A stretch of 64,000 nucleotides of DNA from Microscilla marina ATCC 23134 (GCF_000169175.1 NZ_AAWS01000007.1:155001-219000); one strand, 5' to 3'; shown: positions 10,701-19,929, counted from the stretch's first letter. A program made the numbers and translations. The notes: generated from the sequence alone by a model not told the origin.

Positions 10701-12359
10701 TGCCAGCAATTTTAAAAATGTAGTGTGTTCATCAGCCTCGGCTACATACATGGCTGCCTGCGTTGCATCTACATATTGCGTCAAATGATTAAGAATATCC
10801 TCAGCCATTGCTTCAATGTTATGGTCGTTGCGTTGCAGTACAGGTAAAAATTCTATTACCCCGTTTGATAGCCACTGTCGAGCTTCCAGTGCGGTGTTAG
10901 ATGTTTCTAGCTTTTGGCGTTTCTCATCCAGCGATTCATTTTTTTCCTTGATATTTTGTGCCATTTGGTTAAATGAATGGGCCAGATCGCCAATTTCATC
11001 TTTGGAGGTTACCTGCACTTCGGTATCAAGTTTCCCTTGTTGAATATTTTTAGTTCCTTCTAATAATTGCTTGATCGGAGAAGACAAGTTTTTGGACAAC
11101 AAAAGAGTAATTACCAAAATAATGATGAGTAATATCAAGACACCCTGGTATGCTTTTCGGGCAAAACTATCCATAGGTTGCATTACCTCTTTTTCGTCTA
11201 TTTGGGTGACCAAAAACCACTCAAGATCAGGGATTTTGAGGGGAGTATAAGAGGTAAGTACTCTTTGGTTTCGGTAATCTGTAGCAATTTTAGCATCTAC
11301 TCTGCCTAAGTAGGCATCTTTCACTGCTTCAGTTTTTATTTCCTGAAAAAGAATAGAAGATTGAAATTGCTTCATCTTTTCAAGATCACCTGCATTGAGC
11401 TTAAGCTTGGTTAACAATTTTAAAAATGCTTTGGGGTCCTCTATCATTGCCCTGGCATCATTACGCATTTTGGAGTCTCTGCCTACAATATAACTTTCCC
11501 CCGTTTTGCCTAACCCTACCTCTGTCCATTTATGCTCATTGGTCATTGTGCGGTCAATCTCTTTGGTTGATAGCTCAAATACCAGGGTCCCTATGTTTCT
11601 TTTACCGTCAAACACTGGTGTACCTATAAACATGGCAGGAAACATAAAGGAAGGTGTGTATTGTTCAAAATCGTATATTTTGACAAAGTCTGGTTCACGG
11701 GCTTGTTTAACTTCCTGAAATACCTTGGCTATATTACTTTGAGAGTAAGGACCTGTTTTGAGGCTGGTAGCAAAATCAATTTCTTTGTCTACCGAATAAA
11801 TAATATGACCAGTTTCGTTGTCAATCAACAGAATGTCATAGTATTTAAATTTCTTCAGAAAATTGGTAATGTCTTGATTGTATTTGGTGTGGACATCATG
11901 ATAGGGGTGATCGTTTTTTATCCCAGCCATTTCGGCCATATAATACCTTTGAAAAAAAAGTGTGGTAGAATCTTGAGGAATAAGGCGGTTTAGTTCAAAA
12001 TTGCTAAGATTGTTTCCTAATTTTTTAAAAATCTTATCTTTATAATAGCTTTTTACCTTTGCTATGTCATTTTCATTCAAACGTGTTGGTGCAGAAGCGT
12101 GAAATGAATCTTTAAATTCACGCATTGCATTTACAATAGTGTGATTTTTTGATAGGTACTGAATCTCATTGCGTACCAGTTGAAAGTATTCCTCTATGGT
12201 TTGTTTTTTGTATTCGCGAATGGCGTTCAGTTGATCAAAGTTTTTTTTACGCAATAAATTGCCTGTAAACCAAAATCCCAGAAACATAAGAATGATCAGA
12301 GGCACTATGCCTACCAGCAAGAAGTTTAAAAGTAACTTTATTCGTATGTTGATCTTCAT
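7734..12359 (-). CDS. Giant multi-sensor SpoIIE-type phosphatase (Cache-HAMP-GAF-PAS-PAS-PAS-PPM)
   Basis: A 1541-residue membrane receptor. It has TM1 (10-32), a large extracytoplasmic Cache-like domain (35-400), TM2 (404-422), HAMP (423-476, DEIGDLAHSFNQMA), GAF (about 515-655), long coiled coils, PAS1 (768-885), PAS2 (988-1103), PAS3 (1122-1248) and a SpoIIE-type PPM domain (1275-1541) with SGDFYWF, DCTGHGVPGAFMS, RDGMDIAL and SDGYQDQFGG. The coiled coil plus PAS unit at about 680-890 is repeated at about 895-1110 (NSDDFIVLTG against NSDDMIAMAG, WKGELHQ against WKGEFIQ), so it arose by internal duplication. It is monocistronic and faces a convergent KTSC gene. It probably sets phosphatase activity according to an external ligand and cytoplasmic signals. 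Confidence 0.9.
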   Translation of the reverse strand: MKINIRIKLLLNFLLVGIVPLIILMFLGFWFTGNLLRKKNFDQLNAIREYKKQTIEEYFQLVRNEIQYLSKNHTIVNAMREFKDSFHASAPTRLNENDIAKVKSYYKDKIFKKLGNNLSNFELNRLIPQDSTTLFFQRYYMAEMAGIKNDHPYHDVHTKYNQDITNFLKKFKYYDILLIDNETGHIIYSVDKEIDFATSLKTGPYSQSNIAKVFQEVKQAREPDFVKIYDFEQYTPSFMFPAMFIGTPVFDGKRNIGTLVFELSTKEIDRTMTNEHKWTEVGLGKTGESYIVGRDSKMRNDARAMIEDPKAFLKLLTKLKLNAGDLEKMKQFQSSILFQEIKTEAVKDAYLGRVDAKIATDYRNQRVLTSYTPLKIPDLEWFLVTQIDEKEVMQPMDSFARKAYQGVLILLIIILVITLLLSKNLSSPIKQLLEGTKNIQQGKLDTEVQVTSKDEIGDLAHSFNQMAQNIKEKNESLDEKRQKLETSNTALEARQWLSNGVIEFLPVLQRNDHNIEAMAEDILNHLTQYVDATQAAMYVAEADEHTTFLKLLAHRGHNEKFVTSHTKMPLGTGLAGTCAKDKEVMHLTPKEEEYDIITSATFNAKPTTLLLVPLLNNQRLVGVLEISYLRKITENEVAFVRRISERISLAVYNMKADILTQELLQEVKIQNEQLSAKEDALRKNSEELKNLNESLEEKVEAATKNIQEKNQQLLAQEEELRQNLEELNAINESLDQKVEERTRELKEKERILVQNLAKLKVSQREQHKLSLMLNNSDDFIVLTGIEGNVIYMNNAARAMKGVAQGADISHLTLMDFKVPDDTLDLIEEVIPIVAKEGIWKGELHQQHLGTDAMLNVETTVFPVKDPNTQEWICFTLIQSDITERKEAQNKLVQQEEELRQNAEELQALNESLEKRIQEATQDIQEKNQRLLAQEEELRQNIEELNSLNESLDDKVAQRTQELVDKEKLLQKNLHNLREAQIEQQKLATMIDNSDDMIAMAGFDGKVLYMNRQARKVWGISVDANVSTLKIDDLELKNAKGKKVSIFNNIFPKVAEQGVWKGEFIQRSVITGEDINIDSKIFTVIDENTQQPICIATIQRDITDRKKSQAKMKAAFEESKRSRELIQAVIDATPDWISVKDRNYQYILCNRSFARAFNRTKKQVLGEDDYSLGFPKHLIEGDEAQGIKGFREDDRRVFEYEHFIQNTNDPGIMIHGELRFFDTQKLPLFDSTGQVYAVLSIARDFTDRKIFEDKLQSKNVEITQQQQNIRASISYAKRIQNALLPHRKHIKESLPDSFILFKPRDIVSGDFYWFAHTEAKPLYEEVSSFQGIEKVLKGFRNEKIVIAAVDCTGHGVPGAFMSLIGNDILNNAVIQHETTEPDQILTKLNEGVKKSLKQQENADSRDGMDIALCTIDLDARTVEFAGAKNPLVYIQNGQVNEIKGSKFSIGGRERGTERTYDKHTIDASEPTTLYIYSDGYQDQFGGPNKQKFMKKRLRELLLEIHQKPMEEQKQILDDTLAQWMKEGNERQIDDVLVIGIRI

Positions 12360-12783
12360 TCTTTTTATATAAAATATTGCTTATAGCATTATTGGGTGAT
12401 AAGTGTCTCCCAACACCCAAAGCTTTTTGTCAGAATTAAAATTATATCTGGTTGATTGTCAATAGGCTAATATCGTTTAACAAACCTGTTGAAGGGGAGT
12501 GCACCGATGCTACAATAAATACCAAGACTTGCACTACATCCAATACCCAATGTTCAGAAACTTTGCCAAAGAGTGACAAATAGGCAAAGTTTCTTGATAT
12601 AAAGCACAACTTATGGCACTTAATAAAACGTTTAAATGTTAATATGACAGATTGGTCTAGTTGAGCGCAAATATGCTGTTTTCAAGAATCATTTTTGTTA
12701 TGAGCCCTACTAACTCTGTCATTGTTTATAGCGTTAGTTTATAAACTTGCACATTGTTTACAAACATCAATAAAGTATGAGTT
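12360..12783. other. Divergent intergenic region between sensor phosphatase and peroxiredoxin
   Basis: This is 424 bases of regulatory space serving two divergent genes. Near the peroxiredoxin it carries two palindromes spaced about two helical turns apart, listed separately. Nothing else is recognisable. Confidence 0.6.
12736..12766 (+). promoter_or_regulatory. Pair of palindromes upstream of the peroxiredoxin, possible operator
   Basis: A perfect 12-bp palindrome AGTTTATAAACT (12736-12747) is followed by the near-palindrome TGTTTACAAACA (12755-12766). Their centres are 19 bases apart, on the same helix face. A further half-site TTGTTTATA lies at 12723-12731. The pair ends 17 bases before the peroxiredoxin start codon, where a repressor or activator could act. 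The regulator is unknown. Confidence 0.35.
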
Positions 12784-13446
12784 ATGACTTTACAAGAAGA
12801 ACTAGACACTTTAAAAGCCAAAGCGCAGAGCGCTAATGGAGGAGAAACAGTATTAGGTCACCACGACTTTGTCCAAGATATTAATAATTCGGGCAAGTTA
12901 GAGCAAGTGCCCCAATTGGGTGATATTGCGCCGCCCTTTATGCTACCCGATGATAAAGGAAACATTGTAAGTAGTAATACATTGTTGGAAAAAGGACCTT
13001 TGATTATTTCGTTTTTTAGAGGCGATTGGTGTGTGTTCTGTAGTCTTGAACTAAGGGCTTTGCAAAGGTCGCTGGCAGAGTTTAAAAAGCTGGGAGCAAG
13101 TTTAATAGGAATTTCTCCTCAAAGTGTATCATATTCACACATGGTCGCCGATAAAAGAAATGTACAATACAATGTGTTGTCAGACGAAGGAAATAAAATT
13201 GCTGATAGCTATGGATTGATGTTTTCTATGCCCAACCAAATGATCAACGCTTTTAGTGCGTTTGGAGTAGACCTTAAGGCAATCAATGGTAGCCAAAGTT
13301 CAGTAGATGTGCCCGTGCCGGCTACTTTTGTGCTCAATGCAGAGGGGAGAGTTGTATATCGTTTTGTAGATGCTGATTATACCAAACGTGCCGAACCAGC
13401 CGCAATTATTGCAAGTTTGATGGAAATCAATGCTCAGGCAGCTTAA
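12784..13446 (+). CDS. Peroxiredoxin-like thiol peroxidase (AhpC/TSA family)
   Basis: A 220-residue soluble thioredoxin-fold protein of the AhpC/TSA peroxiredoxin-like type. After a helical N-terminus of about 40 residues comes the redoxin core (GDIAPPFMLPDDKGN), then FFRGDWCVFC with C83 and C86 at the place of the peroxidatic cysteine, and the C-terminal PVPATFVLNAEGRVVYRF strand pair. The CxxC arrangement, rather than PxxxTxxC, is that of the peroxiredoxin-like group related to thioredoxin-dependent peroxidases. It is monocistronic and divergent from the giant sensor phosphatase, and its upstream palindromes suggest specific control, perhaps by redox stress. Confidence 0.88.
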   Translation: MTLQEELDTLKAKAQSANGGETVLGHHDFVQDINNSGKLEQVPQLGDIAPPFMLPDDKGNIVSSNTLLEKGPLIISFFRGDWCVFCSLELRALQRSLAEFKKLGASLIGISPQSVSYSHMVADKRNVQYNVLSDEGNKIADSYGLMFSMPNQMINAFSAFGVDLKAINGSQSSVDVPVPATFVLNAEGRVVYRFVDADYTKRAEPAAIIASLMEINAQAA

Positions 13447-13624
13447 ATCAAGCGTATGTGTATATCAGGTAGGTTACACTTGCTGATGTGGTGGCAATTC
13501 TTAACATATCAAACGAGTTTTGGTAAGTAAGTTGTAGGTATTTGCCAAAAATATAGACAACTTAGGAGTGCTAAATCAAATGCTTTTAAGTGTGTCTTGA
13601 TTAAACCTATTCTGAAACTTAATT

Positions 13625-13632
13625 TAAATTTG
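13625..13632 (+). promoter_or_regulatory. Possible -7 element for the PAS-SpoIIE gene
   Basis: TAAATTTG matches the Bacteroidota -7 element TAnnTTTG, 30 bases before the start codon. A CTTG lies 25 bases upstream, which is a long spacer for a -33 element. Confidence 0.35.
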
Positions 13633-13662
13633 CTGGCATATATTTAACTTAATGAATAACTA

Positions 13663-15372
13663 ATGGCAGACCAACAACCTATTAGCCCTCAACAGGTTCA
13701 GTTACTTGAAGAACAAGTGCGTAAACTGGAGCAACGTCTCAACGAAGCTGAAAAAATCAACCAGTGGATATTGATGGACAAAAGAGCGCTTGAGGTGAGG
13801 TTTGACATATCAGAAAAACTTGCCCGCATAGGTTATTGGGAAACCAATCTGCAGAATCAAGAATTGCATTGGTCAGATGGTTTTAGAGAGATTTTAGGAG
13901 CCGATAAACAGCTAAAGCCTGATATGAAGCTTTACAAGCAAATGATGACCGATGAAGATGGGGATAGGTTGGGAGCAGCGATTCAAAAAGTATTTATCAA
14001 CCGTGAAAATTACTCTTTCGAGCACAGTCTTTTGTTGGCAAACCAACAACTAAAAATTGTAGAGCTTACGCTAAAACTGGTGTTTGATGAACAAACCAGC
14101 CAACCAGCCAAATTACTAGGCATAGTACAAGACATTACTGTACGTAAAGAGTCACAAGCAAAACTTGAGCGTTTGTCATTGGTAGCAGCCAAAACTTCCA
14201 ATGCCGTATTTATTCTGGATAAAGACCTAAAGCTTGAGTGGATGAATGATGGGTATACCCGGATGACAGGGTATACTTATGACGATTTACAAGGAAAGCG
14301 TCTGCCAGAAGTGTTGGCTTTGTGTGAAGGTGACTTGAAAAATTATGATGAGTTTGGCGATAGTCTCTCCTCTAGTCAGTCGGTAAGCAAAGAGCTTGAA
14401 ATAAAAAATCGACAAGGGGAAGTTTTATGGGTTTTAATGAATTTGACTCCCACCTATGACTATGCGCTTAACCTAACAAACTATGTTGCCATTATTATTA
14501 ATATTACCAAGCGCAAAGAAGCAGAAAAAATGTTGTTAGATGCCAACAATGAACTCAAAGACAAAAATCACCACATTACCGAAAGCATCAACTATGCGCA
14601 AAGAATACAAGCCGCTATGTTGCCCAACCTCAACACCGTAAAGCAAGAACTGCCCAACTTGTTTGTGTTGTTTAAGCCCAGAGATATTGTAAGTGGAGAC
14701 TTTTACTGGTTTGCTGCCCCCCACCAATACGACGAAAGTGGCAACAGTATACCCAAACATAAACTAATGATTGCAGCGGTAGATTGTACCGGGCACGGGG
14801 TGCCAGGAGCTTTTATGAGTATGATTGGGCACTCCTTGTTAGATGAGATTGTAAATGTGCGAGGCACAACCAAACCCGACCACATATTGAGAGATTTACA
14901 CGACGGAGTTCGTTATGCTTTGCGGCAACAAGATAGCCACAACCGCGATGGAATGGACATGACGTTGGTGGTAGTATGTAAAAAGAAACATGTGATAGAG
15001 TTTGCTGGAGCAAAAAACCCTCTATTGTATATTCAAGACAATCAGTTGTACCAACTCAAAGGAGATAAGCTTGCTATTGGGGGTGAGCAACTCGAAGTAG
15101 AGCGAAAGTACGCCCGCCATGTCATTGACATCTCAAAACCTACTACTTTTTATCTTTACTCTGACGGTTATCAAGATCAATTTGGAGGTCCAGAAGGAAA
15201 AAAATTTATGCGACGAAACTTGCGTGAACTGTTGTTGCGTATACACCAAAAACCTATGCCCGAACAACGTCAGATATTGGATGATACCATTGAAAAATGG
15301 CGTGAACAAGCCAACGAAAAACAAGTAGATGACATTATGGTAATAGGTGCGCACTGGCCAGGCAAACAATGA
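13663..15372 (+). CDS. PAS-PAS SpoIIE-type phosphatase
   Basis: A cytoplasmic 569-residue signalling phosphatase. It has an N-terminal coiled coil (about 8-40), PAS1 (about 50-165), PAS2 (165-290, NAVFILDKDLKLEWMN and GYTYDDLQGK), a short coiled coil (290-315) and a SpoIIE-type PPM domain (315-569) with SGDFYWF, DCTGHGVPGAFMSM, RDGMDMTL, AGAKNPL and SDGYQDQFGG. There is no signal peptide or membrane segment. It is the first of three consecutive plus-strand phosphatase genes (next gene after 80 bases) that share the same catalytic domain but differ in input. It probably senses a cytoplasmic cue such as redox state or a small ligand. Confidence 0.92.
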   Translation: MADQQPISPQQVQLLEEQVRKLEQRLNEAEKINQWILMDKRALEVRFDISEKLARIGYWETNLQNQELHWSDGFREILGADKQLKPDMKLYKQMMTDEDGDRLGAAIQKVFINRENYSFEHSLLLANQQLKIVELTLKLVFDEQTSQPAKLLGIVQDITVRKESQAKLERLSLVAAKTSNAVFILDKDLKLEWMNDGYTRMTGYTYDDLQGKRLPEVLALCEGDLKNYDEFGDSLSSSQSVSKELEIKNRQGEVLWVLMNLTPTYDYALNLTNYVAIIINITKRKEAEKMLLDANNELKDKNHHITESINYAQRIQAAMLPNLNTVKQELPNLFVLFKPRDIVSGDFYWFAAPHQYDESGNSIPKHKLMIAAVDCTGHGVPGAFMSMIGHSLLDEIVNVRGTTKPDHILRDLHDGVRYALRQQDSHNRDGMDMTLVVVCKKKHVIEFAGAKNPLLYIQDNQLYQLKGDKLAIGGEQLEVERKYARHVIDISKPTTFYLYSDGYQDQFGGPEGKKFMRRNLRELLLRIHQKPMPEQRQILDDTIEKWREQANEKQVDDIMVIGAHWPGKQ

Positions 15373-15452
15373 TCTCCCTAAACCAGTATCTGATAAAACA
15401 GTTGCGTTTTTAGTTTAGATATAAATTATTTTTCAACTCATTATTTTTTTCA

Positions 15453-17519
15453 ATGCAGTACTTAAAGTATTTGTGTTTTAGTTTGTACTTGTTGTTGGCG
15501 TATGATGCAAAAGCTCAAAAAGTCTTTTATATCGAAGGAGACAGCAATCAATACAAACAACTGAACTCTTGCTTATATGTGCTGTCGAAAAATGCTGCAT
15601 CATTTAGTTTTACACAAGTACAAAACCTGCCTGACACTCAATTCCAATTGTTTGCATCTGCCCGGGAAAACATTAAAAAAGTATCCACAGTGTGGGGGAA
15701 AATTAAAATTCAAAGCAAGCAAAGCCATGACTTTAACGGTATCCTTATACTGGGCAAACGTTATATTAACATAGCAGAGGTGTATCAACAAAATGATCAA
15801 GGGGAGGTAGTGCTCAAGAAAACAGGAGGGCATGTAAGGGGCAGCGAGAAAGACCTTAATATAAACCGTACCATACCCAAAGTAAGATTATACCTCAAAC
15901 CAGGGCAAACCAAAACCATTTATATTCGCTTCCAAAATGTTAACCAAAAAAACTTGAGCATCGGGCTTGAAGCCCAAACTAAGGAACATTGGGACAGTTT
16001 TATCCAACGTCGTAACTTGGTGCAAGGTATATTTCAGGGGGCTGTAGGGCTTATATTATTGTATAACCTGTTTTTATATGTGTTGAGTGGCAACAAGATA
16101 TATGTCTACTATAGTGGTTATCTCTTTTGTACAGGAGCCTATTTTTTCAACTACGCTGGATTTTCTACCGAGTACCTGTTTCCGGAATACCCTCATTTGT
16201 TTTATGATGTGTACCTGTTTTCTACTGTTTTTCTACAGGTATTTTATATTCAGTTTATTCGCGTTTTTTTAAACACGCAAAAAAATATACCTTTTTGGGA
16301 CAAGGTTATGTGTTGGTGGATGGTAGGGCGAATAATTGAATTCTTAGTACTTGAAGCAGTGTTACATACCAGCGATAACTTTGCTTTTATTCACAATTTT
16401 CATCGTCAATATGCTTTGGTTGAGTCTGCCTTCTTTTTAGTGTTGGTGATGGTATGGGCAACCACCAAAACCAAAATGGTGATTTACATCATTGCAGGGT
16501 TTTTTTGTTTATATATAGGTATGAGTATTAGTATCTTTAAAGGCTCCTATAATGGGAACTTGTATTTTCAAGCGGGTACTTTACTCGAAATTTTATGTTT
16601 TTCGCTGGGGCTAGGGTACCGAATCCGTTTAAACGATAAAGAAAAACGCAGGGCACAAGAAGAGGTCATCGTAGTACAGGAAAATGCCAATAAACAACTC
16701 GAAAGCAAAGTGCAAGAGCGTACCGAACAGTTAAAACAACTCAACAATACACTCAATAAAAAGAATGGAGATTTGCACGCAAGCATGCGGTATGCACACA
16801 AGTTGCAAAAAGGAGTATTGCCTTATAGTGAAAGAATTTCGCAGTTGTTCTCTCAACACTTTATAGTATATCGTCCTCGTGACATTGTCAGCGGAGACTT
16901 TTATTGGGTAGAAGAAGTAGAAGGAAAAAAAATAGTAGTGATAGCAGATTGTACTGGACATGGTATTCCGGGTGCTATGATGAGTATGTTGGGAAGTACA
17001 GCCTTGTCAGATATTATTTTAAATAAAAAAATATTAAATGCTGACATTATTTTAAACAATTTGAGCAATGTTGTAGAGGCGATTTTGCGTGCAGATAAAA
17101 ATGAGATCAGAGACGGGATGGACATTGGGGTTTGTGTGATAAACTATGAAGAAAAGCAAATGGAGTTTGCTGGAGCTCATCATCCTTTATATTATTTTCA
17201 AGATGGGCAACTAAATATAGTAAAAGGCACTAAACTGTCTATTGGAGGCTATCAGGAGAATAAAACCTTTGAGGAAAACGTGATAGACATCTCAAAAGAG
17301 ACAATTTTTTACATGTGTTCCGATGGGTACCAAGATCAGTTTGGTGGACCTAATGATAAAAAATTTATGACTCGACAACTCAAGTCTTTACTTACAGAAA
17401 TACATCAAATGCCCTTGCCCCAACAAAAAAATATACTCGAAGATACACTCAATCGATGGATTACTGACGGCAATACTAAACAAACTGATGATATACTGGT
17501 GTGGGGAGCTAAAATATAA
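15453..17519 (+). CDS. 7TM-DISM receptor SpoIIE-type phosphatase
   Basis: A 688-residue membrane receptor. It has a signal peptide (1-22), an extracytoplasmic beta-rich sensor (23-190, of the 7TMR-DISMED2 kind), a seven-helix 7TM-DISM module (about 195-400), a coiled coil (405-445) and a SpoIIE-type PPM domain (445-688) with SGDFYWV, DCTGHGIPGAMMSM, RDGMDIGV, AGAHHPL and SDGYQDQFGG. 7TM-DISM receptors typically bind carbohydrates or other small ligands through the N-terminal domain; here the output is a phosphatase instead of a kinase or cyclase. It lies between two other SpoIIE-type genes on the same strand (83 bases to the next start). Confidence 0.92.
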   Translation: MQYLKYLCFSLYLLLAYDAKAQKVFYIEGDSNQYKQLNSCLYVLSKNAASFSFTQVQNLPDTQFQLFASARENIKKVSTVWGKIKIQSKQSHDFNGILILGKRYINIAEVYQQNDQGEVVLKKTGGHVRGSEKDLNINRTIPKVRLYLKPGQTKTIYIRFQNVNQKNLSIGLEAQTKEHWDSFIQRRNLVQGIFQGAVGLILLYNLFLYVLSGNKIYVYYSGYLFCTGAYFFNYAGFSTEYLFPEYPHLFYDVYLFSTVFLQVFYIQFIRVFLNTQKNIPFWDKVMCWWMVGRIIEFLVLEAVLHTSDNFAFIHNFHRQYALVESAFFLVLVMVWATTKTKMVIYIIAGFFCLYIGMSISIFKGSYNGNLYFQAGTLLEILCFSLGLGYRIRLNDKEKRRAQEEVIVVQENANKQLESKVQERTEQLKQLNNTLNKKNGDLHASMRYAHKLQKGVLPYSERISQLFSQHFIVYRPRDIVSGDFYWVEEVEGKKIVVIADCTGHGIPGAMMSMLGSTALSDIILNKKILNADIILNNLSNVVEAILRADKNEIRDGMDIGVCVINYEEKQMEFAGAHHPLYYFQDGQLNIVKGTKLSIGGYQENKTFEENVIDISKETIFYMCSDGYQDQFGGPNDKKFMTRQLKSLLTEIHQMPLPQQKNILEDTLNRWITDGNTKQTDDILVWGAKI

Positions 17520-17556
17520 ATTTGTGCAATTGTATGGATGTGATTTGAATGTGCAG

Positions 17557-17564
17557 TATTTTTG
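17557..17564 (+). promoter_or_regulatory. Possible -7 element for the TPR-SpoIIE gene
   Basis: TATTTTTG matches TAnnTTTG and lies 39 bases before the chosen ATG at 17603, which supports that start over the upstream in-frame ATG at 17549. A TTG lies 24 bases upstream. Confidence 0.4.
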
Positions 17565-17602
17565 CTTGTCCATTCGACACGAGGGAAAAATTTAAAGTTT
17601 AC

Positions 17603-19852
17603 ATGAAACACCTTTTTTTTATCATCTCATTATGTCTTCTCTTTGCAGTAAAATCGTTTGCTCAACTCTCTATTGTTGATAGCTTAAAAACTGCCTTCTC
17701 AAATGCTTCTCATGATACTACAAAAACATTCATTGCCTTAAAGGTAGCCAAAGCTTATATCAAAACCGATCAGAAACAAGCCCAAGAATATATTAATAAA
17801 GCCCGCGTATTGGCAGAGAATGCCAATTTTTTGGAAGGACAAATAAACACGCTTATTACCGAAGCCAAACTATTCTCGACACAAGGGAAAATACAAAAAT
17901 CAGTCGAGATTATTAACAAAGGCTTTGACCTGATCAAACAGAAGAAAGGCACAGAAAGACAAGCCATGGTTTTGTACAATGTTTTGGGTGTGTATTATTA
18001 TGCCATGTCAAACTATAAAAAGTCGTTAGAGAACCTGCTGGCTGGCTTGGCTATAGCCGAAAAATTGAAGGATGATGTATACATCGGGAAATTTTCATCT
18101 AACGTAGGTGTAATTTATGACGAGCAAGGAAACTATCCTAAAGCGCTAAAAAGCTACTTTAAGGGGCTAAAGGTGGCAGAAGCTCACCAGCAGTACAAAT
18201 CAAAAGTAGACGTGCTAACCAACATAAGTACGATATACTTTCAACAACAAAAACTGAAGTTGGCAATTGAAACAGCCCAAAAAGCCCTTCATTTACTCAA
18301 AACAAAAGTGAAAAACGAGGTAGGGGAGGTAATTTGTTTAGGTAATCTGGCAGAATTTTATTTTTACGAAGGGAAGTACTCAAAAGCACTTGAGTATGCC
18401 CAAAAAAGTAAGGAAATAGCACAACGTATCACTGATAAAATGGGCTTGGTGACTGCTTATAAAGTAATAGGGCAGGTAAAAACCAAAAGAAAGCAGTACC
18501 GTGAGGCTTTGAGGTACTATGGCATTGGGCGTGACATGAGTATTGAGATAAACGACAAGCAAGGCACCAGCAATATGGAGCGTGAAATAGCCCTTATTCA
18601 CAGCGAAATGAGGGCGTATGACACCGCCCTGGAGTATGCCAGAAAAAGCCTTAAGAGAGCCCAGGAAATAGGAGCCGCCAAGGAAATAAAAAAAGGATTG
18701 GAGGCATTGTCAGAAATTTTTAAAGCCCAGGGAAACATAGACTCATCTTATCATTATTATAGAGCGTATGTAAAGCAAAAAGATAAATTATTTGGGGAGC
18801 AAAATGCCCGTGAGATTGCTACTATCAGGGCAGAGTTTGACCTGGAAAAGAAGCAAGCCGAGATTAACTTGCTTACCAAAGACAATGCACTCAAAGAAGC
18901 CAAAAACCAACGAGCTCAAATTGTGCGTAACCTTTTTATTGGAGGTTTTATAGTCATTCTTATCATTGCATTTATAATGTACCGAAACATTTTGCAAAAG
19001 CAACGAACCAATCAATTGTTGCAAAATAAGAATGAGGAAATTAATCGTAAAAATATCCAAATCAATGCCCAAAATGAAGCCATTACTTCCAGCATAAACT
19101 ACGCCCAACGTATTCAAAAAGCCATTTTGCCACTGGACGAACAAATAGCTAAATTAGCCGATGAATATTTTATTTATAACAAACCACGAGACATTGTAAG
19201 TGGAGATTTTTATTGGGTAGTTGAGTACCAAAACAAGTTTTTTTTCAGTGTGATTGATTGTACAGGTCATGGAGTGCCAGGTGCATTTATGAGCATGTTG
19301 GGCAATACTTCACTTACCAATATTGTACTACAACAAGGCATTACCAAACCCCATGAAATACTCAATCAGTTGAGCAAAGAAATAGATTATATATTACAGC
19401 AACACGTAACCCAAAACTCTGATAGTATGGACATGGCCTTGTGTATGGTAGACTTTGACAAGTGTATACTTGAGTATGCAGGAGCCAATAACCCTATGTT
19501 GTGTATTCAGAATGGAGAAATGAATTTGGTCAAAGCCGACCGTATGCCCATTGGCAAAGAACAGATAGATATGGCTCGTAGTTATACCCTGCATACCATT
19601 GACATAAGCGTGCCTACCGTAGTGTATCTGTTTTCTGATGGCTATCAGGACCAGTTTGGAGGAAAAGATGGTAAAAAGTTTAGAAGCAGGCGTTTACGTC
19701 AATTAATTATGGACATCCATCGTTATCCTTTGACAAAGCAAAGAGCATTGTTAGATGAGAGCCTGACTGCCTGGATGGAAGAAGGCGATAAGGTACAGGT
19801 AGACGATATCTTGATTATGGGGGTAAAGTTTAATGGAAAATCTCAGATATAA
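17603..19852 (+). CDS. TPR membrane SpoIIE-type phosphatase
   Basis: A 749-residue protein. The ATG at 17603 is chosen because it gives a clean signal peptide (MKHLFFIISLCLLF, ending SFAQ); the ATG at 17549 would put 18 unlikely residues before it. TPR repeats fill about 45-410, then a transmembrane helix (about 450-470), a coiled coil and a SpoIIE-type PPM domain (about 505-749) with SGDFYWV, DCTGHGVPGAFMSM and SDGYQDQFGG. The usual RDGMD is SDSMD here, but the metal-binding aspartate is kept. The architecture mirrors the TPR histidine kinase at 4225-6573, with the kinase replaced by a phosphatase. A strong terminator follows and ends the phosphatase cluster. Confidence 0.92.
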   Translation: MKHLFFIISLCLLFAVKSFAQLSIVDSLKTAFSNASHDTTKTFIALKVAKAYIKTDQKQAQEYINKARVLAENANFLEGQINTLITEAKLFSTQGKIQKSVEIINKGFDLIKQKKGTERQAMVLYNVLGVYYYAMSNYKKSLENLLAGLAIAEKLKDDVYIGKFSSNVGVIYDEQGNYPKALKSYFKGLKVAEAHQQYKSKVDVLTNISTIYFQQQKLKLAIETAQKALHLLKTKVKNEVGEVICLGNLAEFYFYEGKYSKALEYAQKSKEIAQRITDKMGLVTAYKVIGQVKTKRKQYREALRYYGIGRDMSIEINDKQGTSNMEREIALIHSEMRAYDTALEYARKSLKRAQEIGAAKEIKKGLEALSEIFKAQGNIDSSYHYYRAYVKQKDKLFGEQNAREIATIRAEFDLEKKQAEINLLTKDNALKEAKNQRAQIVRNLFIGGFIVILIIAFIMYRNILQKQRTNQLLQNKNEEINRKNIQINAQNEAITSSINYAQRIQKAILPLDEQIAKLADEYFIYNKPRDIVSGDFYWVVEYQNKFFFSVIDCTGHGVPGAFMSMLGNTSLTNIVLQQGITKPHEILNQLSKEIDYILQQHVTQNSDSMDMALCMVDFDKCILEYAGANNPMLCIQNGEMNLVKADRMPIGKEQIDMARSYTLHTIDISVPTVVYLFSDGYQDQFGGKDGKKFRSRRLRQLIMDIHRYPLTKQRALLDESLTAWMEEGDKVQVDDILIMGVKFNGKSQI

Positions 19853-19929
19853 CAATTATCTGATGCATTGGCTTTGCAAAACTCATCACTTAGCTTCTAG
19901 CCTGAAAGTTGATTAAAGTTTTTCTATAA

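Noticed and set aside
2410-19852. Classical sigma-B type RsbU/RsbV/RsbW operon
   Set aside because: No STAS antagonist, anti-sigma kinase of the RsbW kind or sigma gene is present in the cluster.
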